Source: J038 sp034437535
GTDB lineage: Bacteria > Chloroflexota > Anaerolineae > Aggregatilineales > Phototrophicaceae
DNA length: 64,000 bases
NCBI GenBank assembly: GCA_034437535.1
Contig: DAOTTZ010000119.1
Location: forward strand, 5,370 to 69,369
Direction of reading: 5' to 3'
Part shown: positions 42,661 to 51,608 of the stretch, one piece after another
How positions within the stretch are numbered: the stretch's first letter is position 1
How the letters are laid out: each line of letters starts with the position of its first letter
Notes under the pieces: generated by a model
The model's database searches: none
The model's input: the letters and a program-made list of their open reading frames with translations, nothing else
What the model was told of the DNA's origin: nothing
Translations under genes and position numbers: made by a program

Positions 42661-43593
42661 TTAACGCACGGTGGTGATGTAAGTCCGTTCGGCTCCGGCT
42701 TGCGTCAGGGCCTGGGCGACGGCCTGTGCCTGGTGGGGATGAACGAGCGCGATCATGTTGCCGCCACGTCCCCCGCCGGAGAGCTTGGCCCCCAGCGCAC
42801 CTGCTTTGATGGCCTGTTCTACCAGATGATCCAGTTCATCTGATGAGACCGTCAATTGGCGCAGGTGAGCGTGATTTTCTTGCATCAGCGGGCCGAGTTG
42901 GTCGTAGTCGCCGCTGGCGATGGCTTGACGGGCTTCGCGCACCAGTGCCCCGATGCGCTGTAAGATCGGCTGAATGCGCTCCGGCGCGTCGTCGTACAAC
43001 CGGCGGACGTCCCCAACCGTGATCTTGGTCAGGGCGGTGGTGCCGGTATCCGCGATGACGAAGGTCAGCGGCGCACCGATGGTTAACCGTTCGATGGGGT
43101 GACCCTTGATAAAGAAGACCGGTTGTTCGTAGACGATGACGGTGTTATCAATGCCGCTGGGGGTGCCATGATACAATTTTTCCACCTCGTAGATGACGTG
43201 ATTCAGGTCATCCGGTGTGATCGTCCGGCCTAGTGCCTGCACGACGGCGCGTGCAACGGCGGTACTCACAGCCGCGCCACTTCCCAATCCGCTTGCCATC
43301 GGGATGTTTGACGTCAGGCGGATGGTAACATCAGGTGGTTGTGCATCCAGCGCGATCAGCATCCGGCGGGCCGTCAATGCCAGGGCGTTATCAACGGCTT
43401 CGGTATCTAATTCGACCGGCAGAACTTCGTCGATGTCGGTCGCTTCGATGTGGAGGCCCGGTCGGTTGCTCTGTTGCACCAGGGTTGCTTCTGCCCGGAG
43501 TGCGTGTACCGGCACCGCGATAGCCGGTTCGCCGTAGACGACGGCATGTTCGCCAAACAGGATGATCTTGGCCGGGGCAGTCGCGGTGGTCAT
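42661..43593 (-). CDS. mvk: Mevalonate kinase
   Basis: GHMP-family kinase phosphorylating mevalonate at O5. 310 residues. Motif 1 APAKIILFGEHAVVYGEPAI near 6-25, motif 2 (ATP loop) PMASGLGSGAAVSTA near 97-111, the YEVEKLYHGTPSGIDNT stretch near 134-150 with the catalytic Asp, and motif 3 AKLSGGGRGGNMIAL near 272-286. ATG 43593 overlaps the upstream UbiA gene stop by four bases, so it is co-transcribed with the prenyltransferase. Together with the decarboxylase-family gene at 44627 this marks a mevalonate-type isoprenoid route, known to be patchy in Chloroflexota. Confidence 0.93.
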   Translation of the reverse strand: MTTATAPAKIILFGEHAVVYGEPAIAVPVHALRAEATLVQQSNRPGLHIEATDIDEVLPVELDTEAVDNALALTARRMLIALDAQPPDVTIRLTSNIPMASGLGSGAAVSTAVARAVVQALGRTITPDDLNHVIYEVEKLYHGTPSGIDNTVIVYEQPVFFIKGHPIERLTIGAPLTFVIADTGTTALTKITVGDVRRLYDDAPERIQPILQRIGALVREARQAIASGDYDQLGPLMQENHAHLRQLTVSSDELDHLVEQAIKAGALGAKLSGGGRGGNMIALVHPHQAQAVAQALTQAGAERTYITTVR

Positions 43594-44483
43594 TGGATTT
43601 CTGGTAAGACGTAAAGGATCAAGACGAAGGTCAACGCGAACAATATCAGGGTGATTTGCAACGGGCGGTCTTTGAGCAGGACTTCATCCGGTGCGGAGCC
43701 TTCCCCGCGCACATGGATTAGATATAAGTAACGAAATAAGCCGTACATGACGAACGGCACGGTGATCAGGCTCAGGTTGGCGGGTTCGGTCTCGGTCGGC
43801 ACTTCGATGGTGTATAGCAGATAGGTGATTAATGTGCCCGTCGTCACCATTCGCATCATATCGTCAATCAAGGGCAGGTTGTATTCCTGGTATATACGGC
43901 GCACATTGACCGCATTTTCACCCAGGTTAATCAACTCTTGCCGCCGCTTACCAACAGCCAGGAACAGGGCCAATAATCCGGTGCAGGCATATAGCCAGGG
44001 GGAAAAGTTTTCGACTTCGATCACGACGACACCCGACCCCACCCGCATGATAAACCCGATCATGATCGTCAGCACGTCGATGATGACCTGATGCTTGAGT
44101 ACGAAAGAATAAGCGATCTGCATCAGCAGATAAGCCAGCAAGATAGCCGCTAGCGGTGGGCTGAAGACGACTGCGAACGTCAACGCACTCAATGGTAAAA
44201 TCACCGCCGCCACCTGGGCGACTGCGACCGGCAATTGACCGGATGGCAAGGGGCGAAATTTCTTCTTGGGGTGCTGGCGGTCGGATTCGATGTCAACCAG
44301 ATCGTTGATGATATATACCGACCCGGAGATCACGTTCAACAGCAAAAATGCTACGATGACCCGTAAGAGCGGTTCTAGATCAAACAATTGACCATCAAAG
44401 ACGATGGCCGGGAAGACAAACAACAGATTTTTCGTCCATTGCTTGGGGCGCATGGTGCGGATTAAGCCGAGTAGTGCTTGCAT
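43590..44483 (-). CDS. UbiA-family prenyltransferase, decaprenyl-phosphate phosphoribosyltransferase-like
   Basis: Integral membrane enzyme of 297 residues with about eight helices. The first Asp-rich motif is NDLVDIESDRQHPKKKFRPL near 61-80; the second lies near KRRQELINLGENA in the 178-190 region. The Lys/Arg-rich sequence after the first motif and the N-terminal RPKQWTKNLLFVFPAI favour the DPPR-synthase branch, which attaches phosphoribose to polyprenyl phosphate, over quinone-type UbiA. The product would supply lipid-linked arabinose or ribose for glycosylation. Minus-strand promoter predicted at 44517-44544; overlaps mevalonate kinase by four bases. Confidence 0.83.
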   Translation of the reverse strand: MQALLGLIRTMRPKQWTKNLLFVFPAIVFDGQLFDLEPLLRVIVAFLLLNVISGSVYIINDLVDIESDRQHPKKKFRPLPSGQLPVAVAQVAAVILPLSALTFAVVFSPPLAAILLAYLLMQIAYSFVLKHQVIIDVLTIMIGFIMRVGSGVVVIEVENFSPWLYACTGLLALFLAVGKRRQELINLGENAVNVRRIYQEYNLPLIDDMMRMVTTGTLITYLLYTIEVPTETEPANLSLITVPFVMYGLFRYLYLIHVRGEGSAPDEVLLKDRPLQITLILFALTFVLILYVLPEIQ

Positions 44484-44516
44484 GGGGTCTCCATATCAGC
44501 CGCCAATAACCACGCG

Positions 44517-44544
44517 ATTATAGCATCGGGGCCGCTCAGGACAA
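44517..44544 (-). promoter_or_regulatory. Predicted sigma-70 promoter for the UbiA-mvk operon
   Basis: Minus strand TTGTCC (complement of 44539-44544), 16-base spacer, perfect TATAAT (complement of 44517-44522), about 34 bases before the ATG at 44483. Confidence 0.55.
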
Positions 44545-44626
44545 TCCCGTGATACTCATTCCTCGGACATTCTGGTTTAATTTAAGCGTGGAATACTGAC
44601 TCTGTTAACGGATTGAGAGGACAATT

Positions 44627-45595
44627 TTGACACAGGCAACCGCCCAAGCTCATCCCAACGTCGCTCTGATTAAACACTGGGGCAATGCCGATGAGAACCT
44701 GTCTTTGCCGGTTAATTCATCACTTGGAATCAACCTGGGTGATTTTTACGTCAAGGCGCAGGTAAGATGGCTTGATGATACGACGTCTGATAGCGTGATG
44801 TTGGACGGTCATCCGGTATCTGATGAAACCGCCCGTTTAATCGCTGATTGTCTCTCGCTTATTCGTCAATACGCCCATTTGAATCATTTTGCCATTGTGG
44901 AACTGACGACCAATCTGCTACCAGGGTTTGATCTGGGGTTCAGGCCGACGGCGGTTGCCGCGACTCTGTTTGCGGCGGCGGGTGCGGCAGATCTTGCCCT
45001 GCCGCAACAAAGGCTCTCCATCTTAGCGCGGTCGGTGAGTGGGTCAGCGGCCCGGTCTATCCCGCCGGGTTTTGTGGTGTGGTATGCTGGCAACAGCACC
45101 GAGGCGTCTTATGCGGAGTCCATCGCCCCGGCAGAGCATTGGGAATTGGTCGATGTGCTGGCGGTCGTCGGGCAGGGGCACCCGCCCTTGAGTCATCCTA
45201 CCGCCATAACTAGCGACCTCCAGGCCGGACGGGTGGCCGGAGCAAACCAACGGATGGAAGACGCACGAGCGGCCATCCTGGCGCGGGATTTCGCGTCTCT
45301 GGCAGACATCGTAGAACTGGACACGCACCTGTTCCAGGCCGTGTTGATGACTAGTCAGCCGCCGATCTTTAACTGGTCGCCGACCACAGTTGCGGTGATG
45401 CGTGCCATCCGTAAGTGGCGGGCCGAGGGCTTGGATGTTTGCTACACGCTGGATGACGGATCGGTGGTGCATTGCATTTGTACTGCTTCTGCCGCGCCGG
45501 TTGTCGAGTCGCGGCTTTCTACAATGGACGGGGTGGCCCAGATATTGACATCCGGTGTCGGTGGGGGTGCGACATATCTCTCGTCATCGGTTTGA
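44627..45595 (+). CDS. Divergent mevalonate (di)phosphate decarboxylase family protein
   Basis: 322 residues, start TTG 44627 with a GAGAGGA site upstream. Family resemblance is clear: AHPNVALIKHWGNADENLSL near 8-27, SGSAARSIPPGFVVW near 138-152, QPPIFNWSPTTVAV near 245-258 and YTLDDGSVVHCI near 275-286 (usual TxDAGPN region). Departures: the Lys of the usual KYWGK is Asn (KHWGN), and the GLASSAS-like GHMP loop is replaced by GFDLGFRPTAVAATL. In Chloroflexota such as Roseiflexus a related protein decarboxylates mevalonate 5-phosphate, feeding isopentenyl phosphate kinase; this one may do the same or be a different family member. Divergent from the UbiA-mvk operon. Confidence 0.72.
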   Translation: MTQATAQAHPNVALIKHWGNADENLSLPVNSSLGINLGDFYVKAQVRWLDDTTSDSVMLDGHPVSDETARLIADCLSLIRQYAHLNHFAIVELTTNLLPGFDLGFRPTAVAATLFAAAGAADLALPQQRLSILARSVSGSAARSIPPGFVVWYAGNSTEASYAESIAPAEHWELVDVLAVVGQGHPPLSHPTAITSDLQAGRVAGANQRMEDARAAILARDFASLADIVELDTHLFQAVLMTSQPPIFNWSPTTVAVMRAIRKWRAEGLDVCYTLDDGSVVHCICTASAAPVVESRLSTMDGVAQILTSGVGGGATYLSSSV

Positions 45596-45640
45596 ACTCT
45601 GCTTATAATAAGTGCGTGACAAGGTTGAGGCTATTGGTCT

Positions 45641-47191
45641 ATGTTTGATTTTCTACTTGCGAATGATTTACTGTCTGCATTACTGGCGTTTGCAATTGTC
45701 TTGATTCCGTCGGTTATCGTGCATGAATTGGGGCACTTCCTGGCGGCGCGGGCGGTGGGCATCACGGTATTGGAATTTGGCATCGGGTTTCCGCCGCGTG
45801 CGGCGCGGTTATTCATGTGGCGCGAGACCGAGTTCACGTTGAACTGGCTTCCGTTGGGGGGCTTTGTGCGGCCCTTTGGCGAAGACATGGTACAGACCAC
45901 CGATGAAACTCAAGATGGCGTCGTACAACAAACGGCGACGGCCAGCGGCACAGTCAACACGGAACCGGACGACGACACGCGGCGGGATGACCCACTTTAT
46001 ACCGACCGGCAAGTCCTGGCGGAACGCGGCGTTCATAACCCGACATCCGTCTATGATGTGAAGCCTATCCCGCGTATTTTCTTCATGGCGGCGGGGGCTT
46101 TGGCGAACTTTCTCTTCGCCGTTGTGGTGTTTATCCTGATCGGTATGATTGGCCTGCCGACAGAGGTCGGCACGCGCCTGGGGCTGGCGGTGGTTGATGA
46201 CGAGTCGCCGGTTGCGACTGCTGGCCTGCAACAGTTGGATTGGATCACCCAGGTCAACGGTGATTGGATCGAGAGTAACCAACAATTCATCCAGGTGCTG
46301 GAAGACAACCTGGGCCAGACGGTCACATTGTCTTTGCGGCGTGTTCAAGACGATGGCGAGACCTTCGGCTCGACGACGCTGGATGTAGATGTAACTGAAG
46401 ACTTCCTGGCGGCCTGGCAAGCGACTGACTCTTATGTGCGTGTGACCAGTATCTCAGAGGAATCGCCGGCTCAGCTTGCCGGCCTGGAACCGGACGATCT
46501 GATCTTTGCGTTCAACGGCGAGTCGATCCAGGATACGTTTAACCCGTCACAGACCTTAATTGACCGAACCAACGTCGCCGCCGGGAGCGAGATAACGTTG
46601 ACCGTATTGCGCGATGGCGAACCGATTCAGATTAATCTCGTGCCGCGTGAAGACCCGCCCCCAGGGCAGGGTCGCATCGGCATTGGCATCAGTTCAGAAT
46701 ACACCCGGCCCGATCAAACGTTGACGTTCGTCCAGGGCGCACAGATCGACTATGTGCCATCGCCCATCGGCGAGTCGATTCAGTACGGTGTGGATACCAT
46801 CAGCGAGATCTTCCGGCGCATTGCAGAATTACCGTCGCGCATGGCATCTGGCAATACACAACCCGGCGAGACCCGTGTCATCAGTATTGTCGGCGTCAGC
46901 CAATGGGGCGGCGAGATCCTACAGGACAGCATCAGCGAGAACAATATCACGACGTTGCTACGCTACATCGCGCTGATTAGCATCGCGCTGGGTTTTACGA
47001 ATCTCTTGCCGATCCCGGCGTTAGATGGTGGCCGCATTGTATTCGCGCTGATCGAGTTGATTCGCGGTAAGCCGATCCCGCCGGAGCGTGAAGGCTATGT
47101 GCATATGATCGGCCTGATTTTCTTGCTTTCGCTCGGTATTTTGCTGATTATCAACGATCTTGCGAATCCCGTAACCGACCTTTTGCCATAA
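45641..47191 (+). CDS. rseP: RIP metalloprotease (site-2 protease, RseP type, M50B)
   Basis: Intramembrane zinc protease, 516 residues. The zinc motif VHELGHFLAA is at 27-36 in the first helix; FGIGFPPRAARLF near 46-58 is the usual follow-up. Two PDZ domains (about 170-255 and 262-350) flank DESPVATAGL and EESPAQLAGL. The last helices hold NLLPIPALDGGRI near 450-462 (third metal ligand Asp). An insertion rich in Asp/Thr lies near 85-125. Such proteases release membrane-bound anti-sigma factors; the anti-sigma at 8081 is one conceivable target. ATG 45641, 45 bases after the preceding gene. Confidence 0.93.
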   Translation: MFDFLLANDLLSALLAFAIVLIPSVIVHELGHFLAARAVGITVLEFGIGFPPRAARLFMWRETEFTLNWLPLGGFVRPFGEDMVQTTDETQDGVVQQTATASGTVNTEPDDDTRRDDPLYTDRQVLAERGVHNPTSVYDVKPIPRIFFMAAGALANFLFAVVVFILIGMIGLPTEVGTRLGLAVVDDESPVATAGLQQLDWITQVNGDWIESNQQFIQVLEDNLGQTVTLSLRRVQDDGETFGSTTLDVDVTEDFLAAWQATDSYVRVTSISEESPAQLAGLEPDDLIFAFNGESIQDTFNPSQTLIDRTNVAAGSEITLTVLRDGEPIQINLVPREDPPPGQGRIGIGISSEYTRPDQTLTFVQGAQIDYVPSPIGESIQYGVDTISEIFRRIAELPSRMASGNTQPGETRVISIVGVSQWGGEILQDSISENNITTLLRYIALISIALGFTNLLPIPALDGGRIVFALIELIRGKPIPPEREGYVHMIGLIFLLSLGILLIINDLANPVTDLLP

Positions 47192-47206
47192 GGGAGAGCC
47201 TACGAA

Positions 47207-48271
47207 ATGAGTAATGATTACGAAGAATTTGTCGATGAAGAACGCCTGCTCGAAGACTTGCTGGAAGAAGAAGCATTTCGAGAAGACGCCACCGACGAGA
47301 TCCCGGATGAAGACGACCTGGATAACAAACCCACGCTCGATGAGGTGGCGCGGGCCTTGCAAACCGATGATGGCAAACGCCCGAATCCGGTGATCGTCTA
47401 TGGCCTGTCAGAATTATCACGCGATGAGGTGGCCCAGCTTGACCTGGCCTGGCACGATGTGCCGGTCTCACGTCAGCGGCAGACAATGCGTTACCTAGTC
47501 GAAGCCGGAGAGGTGAACTTTCAACTGAGTTATCGGTCCTTCGGGCTGGCGCGTCTGTCAGATCATGACCCGCGTGTGCGTGAAACGGCGGTTGAATTGT
47601 TGTGGGAGGATCAGTCATTAGAGTTGATGAACGAACTCATCGAGATGGCGCGACATGATCCGAATCGCGACGTCCGGGCCGGTGCGATGATTGGCCTGGG
47701 CCGGTTTATCCTGGCGGGTGAATTGGGTGATCTACCATCAGCGGATACTCAGAGCGCGATTAACCTGGCGGTGGCCTTATGGCAGGACGAGACGACCGAC
47801 CTGGAAGTACGCCGCCGTGCGCTGGAAGCGGTCGCCAATTGTAGTCATGACATCGTACCGCAGGCCATCCGTGATGGGTATGCGAGTCCGTATCCGGAAA
47901 TGCGGCAAAGTGCGATCTTTGCGATGGGGCGGAGTTATGATAAACGCTGGCGCGAAACCGTGTTGGAAGAAATCGAGAGCGACGACCCGGCCATGCGTTA
48001 TGAGGCGGCCCGCGCCGCCGGAGAACTAGAGATGGATGAAGCCGTGCCTCATCTGGCGCGTTTACTGGTAGAACCCGACCGTGAAATCGTCGAAACGGCG
48101 GTGTGGTCGCTCGGTGAGATTGGCGGGCGATCTGCGGTGCGTGCGCTGGAAGCCATCGCACAAAAGGCGGAAGAAGATGGTGATACCGCGCTTTATGATG
48201 CGATTGAAGACGCGCTGGGGAATGCGATGCTCGCCAGCGAATTGTCGGATCTTGATTTACTCGATTCATAA
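47207..48271 (+). CDS. HEAT-repeat protein
   Basis: 354 residues, soluble. The first 60 residues are acidic (EEFVDEERLLEDLLEEEAF). From about residue 95 onward there are tandem helical repeats, seen in VRETAVELLWEDQSLELMNE, VRAGAMIGLGRFILAGEL, MRYEAARAAGELEMDEAVPH and VETAVWSLGEIGGRSAVRAL, the HEAT/PBS-lyase type. Usually a protein-binding scaffold. Starts 15 bases after the protease gene and is probably co-transcribed. No specific partner can be named. Confidence 0.82.
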   Translation: MSNDYEEFVDEERLLEDLLEEEAFREDATDEIPDEDDLDNKPTLDEVARALQTDDGKRPNPVIVYGLSELSRDEVAQLDLAWHDVPVSRQRQTMRYLVEAGEVNFQLSYRSFGLARLSDHDPRVRETAVELLWEDQSLELMNELIEMARHDPNRDVRAGAMIGLGRFILAGELGDLPSADTQSAINLAVALWQDETTDLEVRRRALEAVANCSHDIVPQAIRDGYASPYPEMRQSAIFAMGRSYDKRWRETVLEEIESDDPAMRYEAARAAGELEMDEAVPHLARLLVEPDREIVETAVWSLGEIGGRSAVRALEAIAQKAEEDGDTALYDAIEDALGNAMLASELSDLDLLDS

Positions 48272-48283
48272 GAAGATGGTCAT

Positions 48284-48312
48284 GGCTCCTGCACAAAGCA
48301 GGAGCCGTTTTT
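48284..48312 (+). terminator. Rho-independent terminator after the HEAT-repeat gene
   Basis: Nine perfect pairs GGCTCCTGC (48284-48292) with GCAGGAGCC (48298-48306), loop ACAAA, then GTTTTT. Ends the protease-HEAT unit. Confidence 0.88.
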
Positions 48313-48326
48313 GAGCCATGCAGGGG

Positions 48327-48647
48327 TTAGGCTTTGAACATGGACTGTAGCTTCATGGCGAGGCCCATGTCGCCGCTGATCTTGATCTTGCCACTCATGA
48401 AGGCTTGCATTGGGTTGGTTTCCCCGGTTGCGACCTTATAGTAATCATTGACATCTGATTTTAACGTCATCTTCGGGTCATCGGCAGTGCCTTCTTCGGC
48501 TGTCACTTCACCATCTTTTACGACCAGATAGAACTGACCGCCCTCATCACCAGAAAGATCAAACTGAATGGTCGCATCAACGCCGTCAGCCTTATCTGCC
48601 TGGAAGCCTTCGACCATTGCGTTTTTAATGTCAGTTACGTTCGGCAT
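48327..48647 (-). CDS. SCP2 sterol-binding domain protein
   Basis: 106 residues, a stand-alone SCP2 domain: ATIQFDLSGDEGGQFYLVVK near 25-44, MTLKSDVNDYYKVATGET near 60-77 and FMSGKIKISGDMGLAMKLQS near 83-102. Binds hydrophobic ligands such as fatty acyl groups or lipids in the cytoplasm. ATG 48647 with AGGAGT-like ribosome site just upstream (complement of 48653-48658). Single-gene unit convergent with the HEAT gene. Confidence 0.9.
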   Translation of the reverse strand: MPNVTDIKNAMVEGFQADKADGVDATIQFDLSGDEGGQFYLVVKDGEVTAEEGTADDPKMTLKSDVNDYYKVATGETNPMQAFMSGKIKISGDMGLAMKLQSMFKA

Positions 48648-48746
48648 TTTTTACTCCTAGTCTTATAATGAAATCGACCATAGTATAACGTCAAACCGCA
48701 CATTGATAAAGAATAATTTACTCACCGTTAGATTAAGGGACGTATA

Positions 48747-50018
48747 GTGAAACGTTTATTTGCATTGTTGCTATGTTGTTTGCCGCTTTTATCATCCAAT
48801 GCACAGGGCATTGATGTACCCGGCCAGATCGCTTATATCGGTACGGATTACAACGTTTACAGCGCGAATCTTCAGGCCGATCAACCGCAAGCCCTGACGA
48901 CCGATGCCTCACGGACGCGGTCTTATCAGTGGCCCACCTGGTCTCAGGATGGCGCACTGGCTTATTTCTGTTGTGACCCGGCCAGGACGACCCAACCTTA
49001 CACCGAGATCTTTATCTCACCGGATGGGCTGGAAGCAGGTAAGGTGCGCTACATTGCCGAAGCCGCGTTGTTTACCTATGCCGCCTGGTCACCGCGCAAT
49101 TGTGCGGAGGGCGAGACCTGCCGTGATCTGGCGGTTCTTTTAACCTTGCTCGGCGAATCAGCCTTTGGCGTGGATGTCATCCGGGCGGTGGATGATGAGG
49201 ACGCCACCGGCGAGATCATCGGGCGTGGTCAGCCATTTTATTTTAGCTGGAGTCCGGATGGATCACGTCTTTTGACTCAGCGTGATACAGAACGCATTGA
49301 TGTGTATGACTTTGGTCAATCCAAGTTTAGTGAATTCACCGAACTTGATGCTGGGCTTTTCCCGGCCCCGGAATGGTCGCCGGTGGATGACCGGCTGTTG
49401 GTCGGCTTGCGGAATAGCAACGGACGCTCGACCGATCTGGCGATCCTGGCGGGTGATGAGATCAACGTGTTAGAGCGCGGCCTGCGGGGAGAAGTATCGT
49501 TCAACTGGTCACCGAATGGCAATGCGGTCGCCTACCGCACGTTGTTCAGCGAAGGAGCCAGCACTTTGACCGTCGTTGATGCGGTGACCGGCGAGACCAT
49601 CGCCGAGACACGCAGTGAAGATGTCTTCGCCTTCTTCTGGTCACCGGATAGCCGTAAGATTGCGTTTATCTCGGTCGCGTCCCCACGCGGAACATTCAAC
49701 GCGAGTTATAGTCCCACGCCGACTCTGGCCGATTTTGTGCAGGAAGACGGTTTGCGCTGGTCTGTGTTAGATGTCGCCAGCGGGCAACAACGGAACTACA
49801 GTTCGTTCTTACCTACCAGCGAGATGCTGTACTTGTTGAGCTTTTTCAATCAATTTGCCCAGAGCCATAGCATCTGGTCGCCAGATAGCACACACATCGT
49901 CTTTAGTGAACTGCGTGAGGACGACAGCCCGGTGATAAGTATCCTTGACATGTCGCGTGAGGATGCGGTACCGTTTGCCATCGCAGAGGGTTTGATCGGT
50001 ATCTGGAGTTATCGTTGA
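48747..50018 (+). CDS. Exported TolB/WD40-like beta-propeller protein
   Basis: 423 residues, GTG start at 48747 with AGGGA upstream. Signal peptide MKRLFALLLCCLPLLSSNAQ. Repeated blades carry W-S-x-D/N-G or W-S-P-D motifs, e.g. WPTWSQDGALAYF near 55, YFSWSPDGSRLL near 165, PEWSPVDDRLLVG near 209, FNWSPNGNAVAYR near 251, FFWSPDSRKIAFI near 294 and SIWSPDSTHIVFS near 375. Likely a periplasmic or surface binding scaffold. It overlaps the next gene (TTG start inside its stop), so it forms an envelope operon with the M23 and SH3b genes. Confidence 0.78.
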   Translation: MKRLFALLLCCLPLLSSNAQGIDVPGQIAYIGTDYNVYSANLQADQPQALTTDASRTRSYQWPTWSQDGALAYFCCDPARTTQPYTEIFISPDGLEAGKVRYIAEAALFTYAAWSPRNCAEGETCRDLAVLLTLLGESAFGVDVIRAVDDEDATGEIIGRGQPFYFSWSPDGSRLLTQRDTERIDVYDFGQSKFSEFTELDAGLFPAPEWSPVDDRLLVGLRNSNGRSTDLAILAGDEINVLERGLRGEVSFNWSPNGNAVAYRTLFSEGASTLTVVDAVTGETIAETRSEDVFAFFWSPDSRKIAFISVASPRGTFNASYSPTPTLADFVQEDGLRWSVLDVASGQQRNYSSFLPTSEMLYLLSFFNQFAQSHSIWSPDSTHIVFSELREDDSPVISILDMSREDAVPFAIAEGLIGIWSYR

Positions 50019-51601
50019 TCGGACGCTTGACTGCGCTCATCGGTGTCATGCTGATTTTGTTGGCTTGCTCGTTGAGTACGACCCGCACAGACGACGAACC
50101 GCGTACAATTTATGTGACGGCGACCCCCGGCCCGATGATTGAAACGGCGACGGTAGCACCGTCAGCGACCCTCCCGGCCCCAACAGTTGCGCTGTCACCG
50201 CTTCCGGCAGATCGCTCGATACCAACGGCGAACCCGGTTCGTTTCCCGGTTGATTTTAACGCGCCGCGTGAGCATATCGTGCGCTCTGGCGATACCTTAA
50301 TCGGGATCGCACAGGCGTATGGCACCTCGTTGGATGCGCTGTTAGCGATCAACGACTTGCTAGACCCGAACACGCTGGAAATCGGCCAGGTTATCGGCCT
50401 GCCCGGCATCCCGACGCAAGAGACACCCAACGTCAAGTTGATCCCGGATGGTCGTTTTGTGCGTGGGCCAGGGAGCCAGACATTTGATGTCGTGGCTTTT
50501 GTGGAGTCTCAACCGGGGTATTTGCGCCGTGTCTCTGATGAGGTCGATACTCGGCAGGCTGATGGTTCCATTCAGACTGAAACGCTCTCCGGCGCGGCTA
50601 TCGTGGAGCGTATCAGCGTGGAGTATAGCCTTGATCCGCGCCTTTTGCTGGCGGTCTTAGAATATGCCGCCGGTTGGCTCTCTCAACCCAATCCGCCCGG
50701 CCCAACCCGTGAGCGACCGTTTGATGTGGATCGTGATGGGTTTTATCGTCAATTGTCGTGGGCCGCGAACCAATTGAGCTTTGGATATTACGGCTGGAAA
50801 TATCGCGGCTGGACGACGCTCGAACTCAGCGGGACGGAACGCTATCTTTACGCCAGCGGCCTGAACGCCGGGACGGTGGCCTTGCAATATTTCCTGAGTA
50901 CCCAACTGGATGCGGCGGCTTGGTTCCGCGCTGTTAGCGATGAACGTGGGTTCTTCAGTACCTATGTAGGCTACTTTGGTGATCCGTTCGCCGGGACGCT
51001 TGATCCTATCGTCCCGGTGGATCTGGTGCAACCGGCGATGATCTTGCCGTTCAACCCGGGGGAGACCTGGTTCTTCACGGGTGGGGCGCATGGCGGATGG
51101 GGCAGTGGGAGTGCGTGGTCGGCGGTGGATTTCGCGCCGCCTGATGAACGTGATGACGGACGTCTGTGTTACACCTCAGATTATCAGGTCGTGGCAGTTG
51201 CACCGGGTGTCATCGCCCGGAGCGATGAAGGGGCGGTCGTGCTTGACCTGGACGGCGATGGTGACGAAACAACCGGCTGGACGGTGTTCTATCTGCATCT
51301 GGATGAACGCATCACTGCCGGGGCAGTCGTCCAGGCGGGGGATGCTATCGGGCGGGCCTCTTGTGAAGGCGGTTTTTCTACCGCGACTCATTTACACATC
51401 GGGCGGCGGTATAATGGCGAATGGATCCCTGCGGATTGTTTTGTCTGTTCACCGTTTGATGCGCGACCGCCTTTCGTCCTGGGGGGATGGCAGGTGATCG
51501 GCATTCGTAATCAGGAGTATCAAGGCTTTTTAGAAGGCGGTGGGGAACGACGCACGGCGGAGCAGGGCCGGCTGTCATTGGTGAATCGGATCAGTTGGTG
51601 A
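50015..51601 (+). CDS. LysM and M23 peptidase lipoprotein
   Basis: 528 residues. TTG start at 50015 overlaps the previous stop. A lipobox LLAC places Cys18 as the lipid-anchored residue. After a Thr/Pro-rich spacer comes a LysM domain (about 86-132, HIVRSGDTLIGIAQAYGTSL) binding peptidoglycan, then a 200-residue region resembling a muramidase-like helical part, and at 357-470 an M23 metallopeptidase domain: GAHGGWGSGSAWSAVDFAPP holds the zinc His and Asp, and THLHIGRRYNG the HxH motif. Probably a cell-wall endopeptidase or an activator of one. Followed by the SH3b gene with seven bases between. Confidence 0.85.
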   Translation: MIGRLTALIGVMLILLACSLSTTRTDDEPRTIYVTATPGPMIETATVAPSATLPAPTVALSPLPADRSIPTANPVRFPVDFNAPREHIVRSGDTLIGIAQAYGTSLDALLAINDLLDPNTLEIGQVIGLPGIPTQETPNVKLIPDGRFVRGPGSQTFDVVAFVESQPGYLRRVSDEVDTRQADGSIQTETLSGAAIVERISVEYSLDPRLLLAVLEYAAGWLSQPNPPGPTRERPFDVDRDGFYRQLSWAANQLSFGYYGWKYRGWTTLELSGTERYLYASGLNAGTVALQYFLSTQLDAAAWFRAVSDERGFFSTYVGYFGDPFAGTLDPIVPVDLVQPAMILPFNPGETWFFTGGAHGGWGSGSAWSAVDFAPPDERDDGRLCYTSDYQVVAVAPGVIARSDEGAVVLDLDGDGDETTGWTVFYLHLDERITAGAVVQAGDAIGRASCEGGFSTATHLHIGRRYNGEWIPADCFVCSPFDARPPFVLGGWQVIGIRNQEYQGFLEGGGERRTAEQGRLSLVNRISW

Positions 51602-51608
51602 GGTTGAT

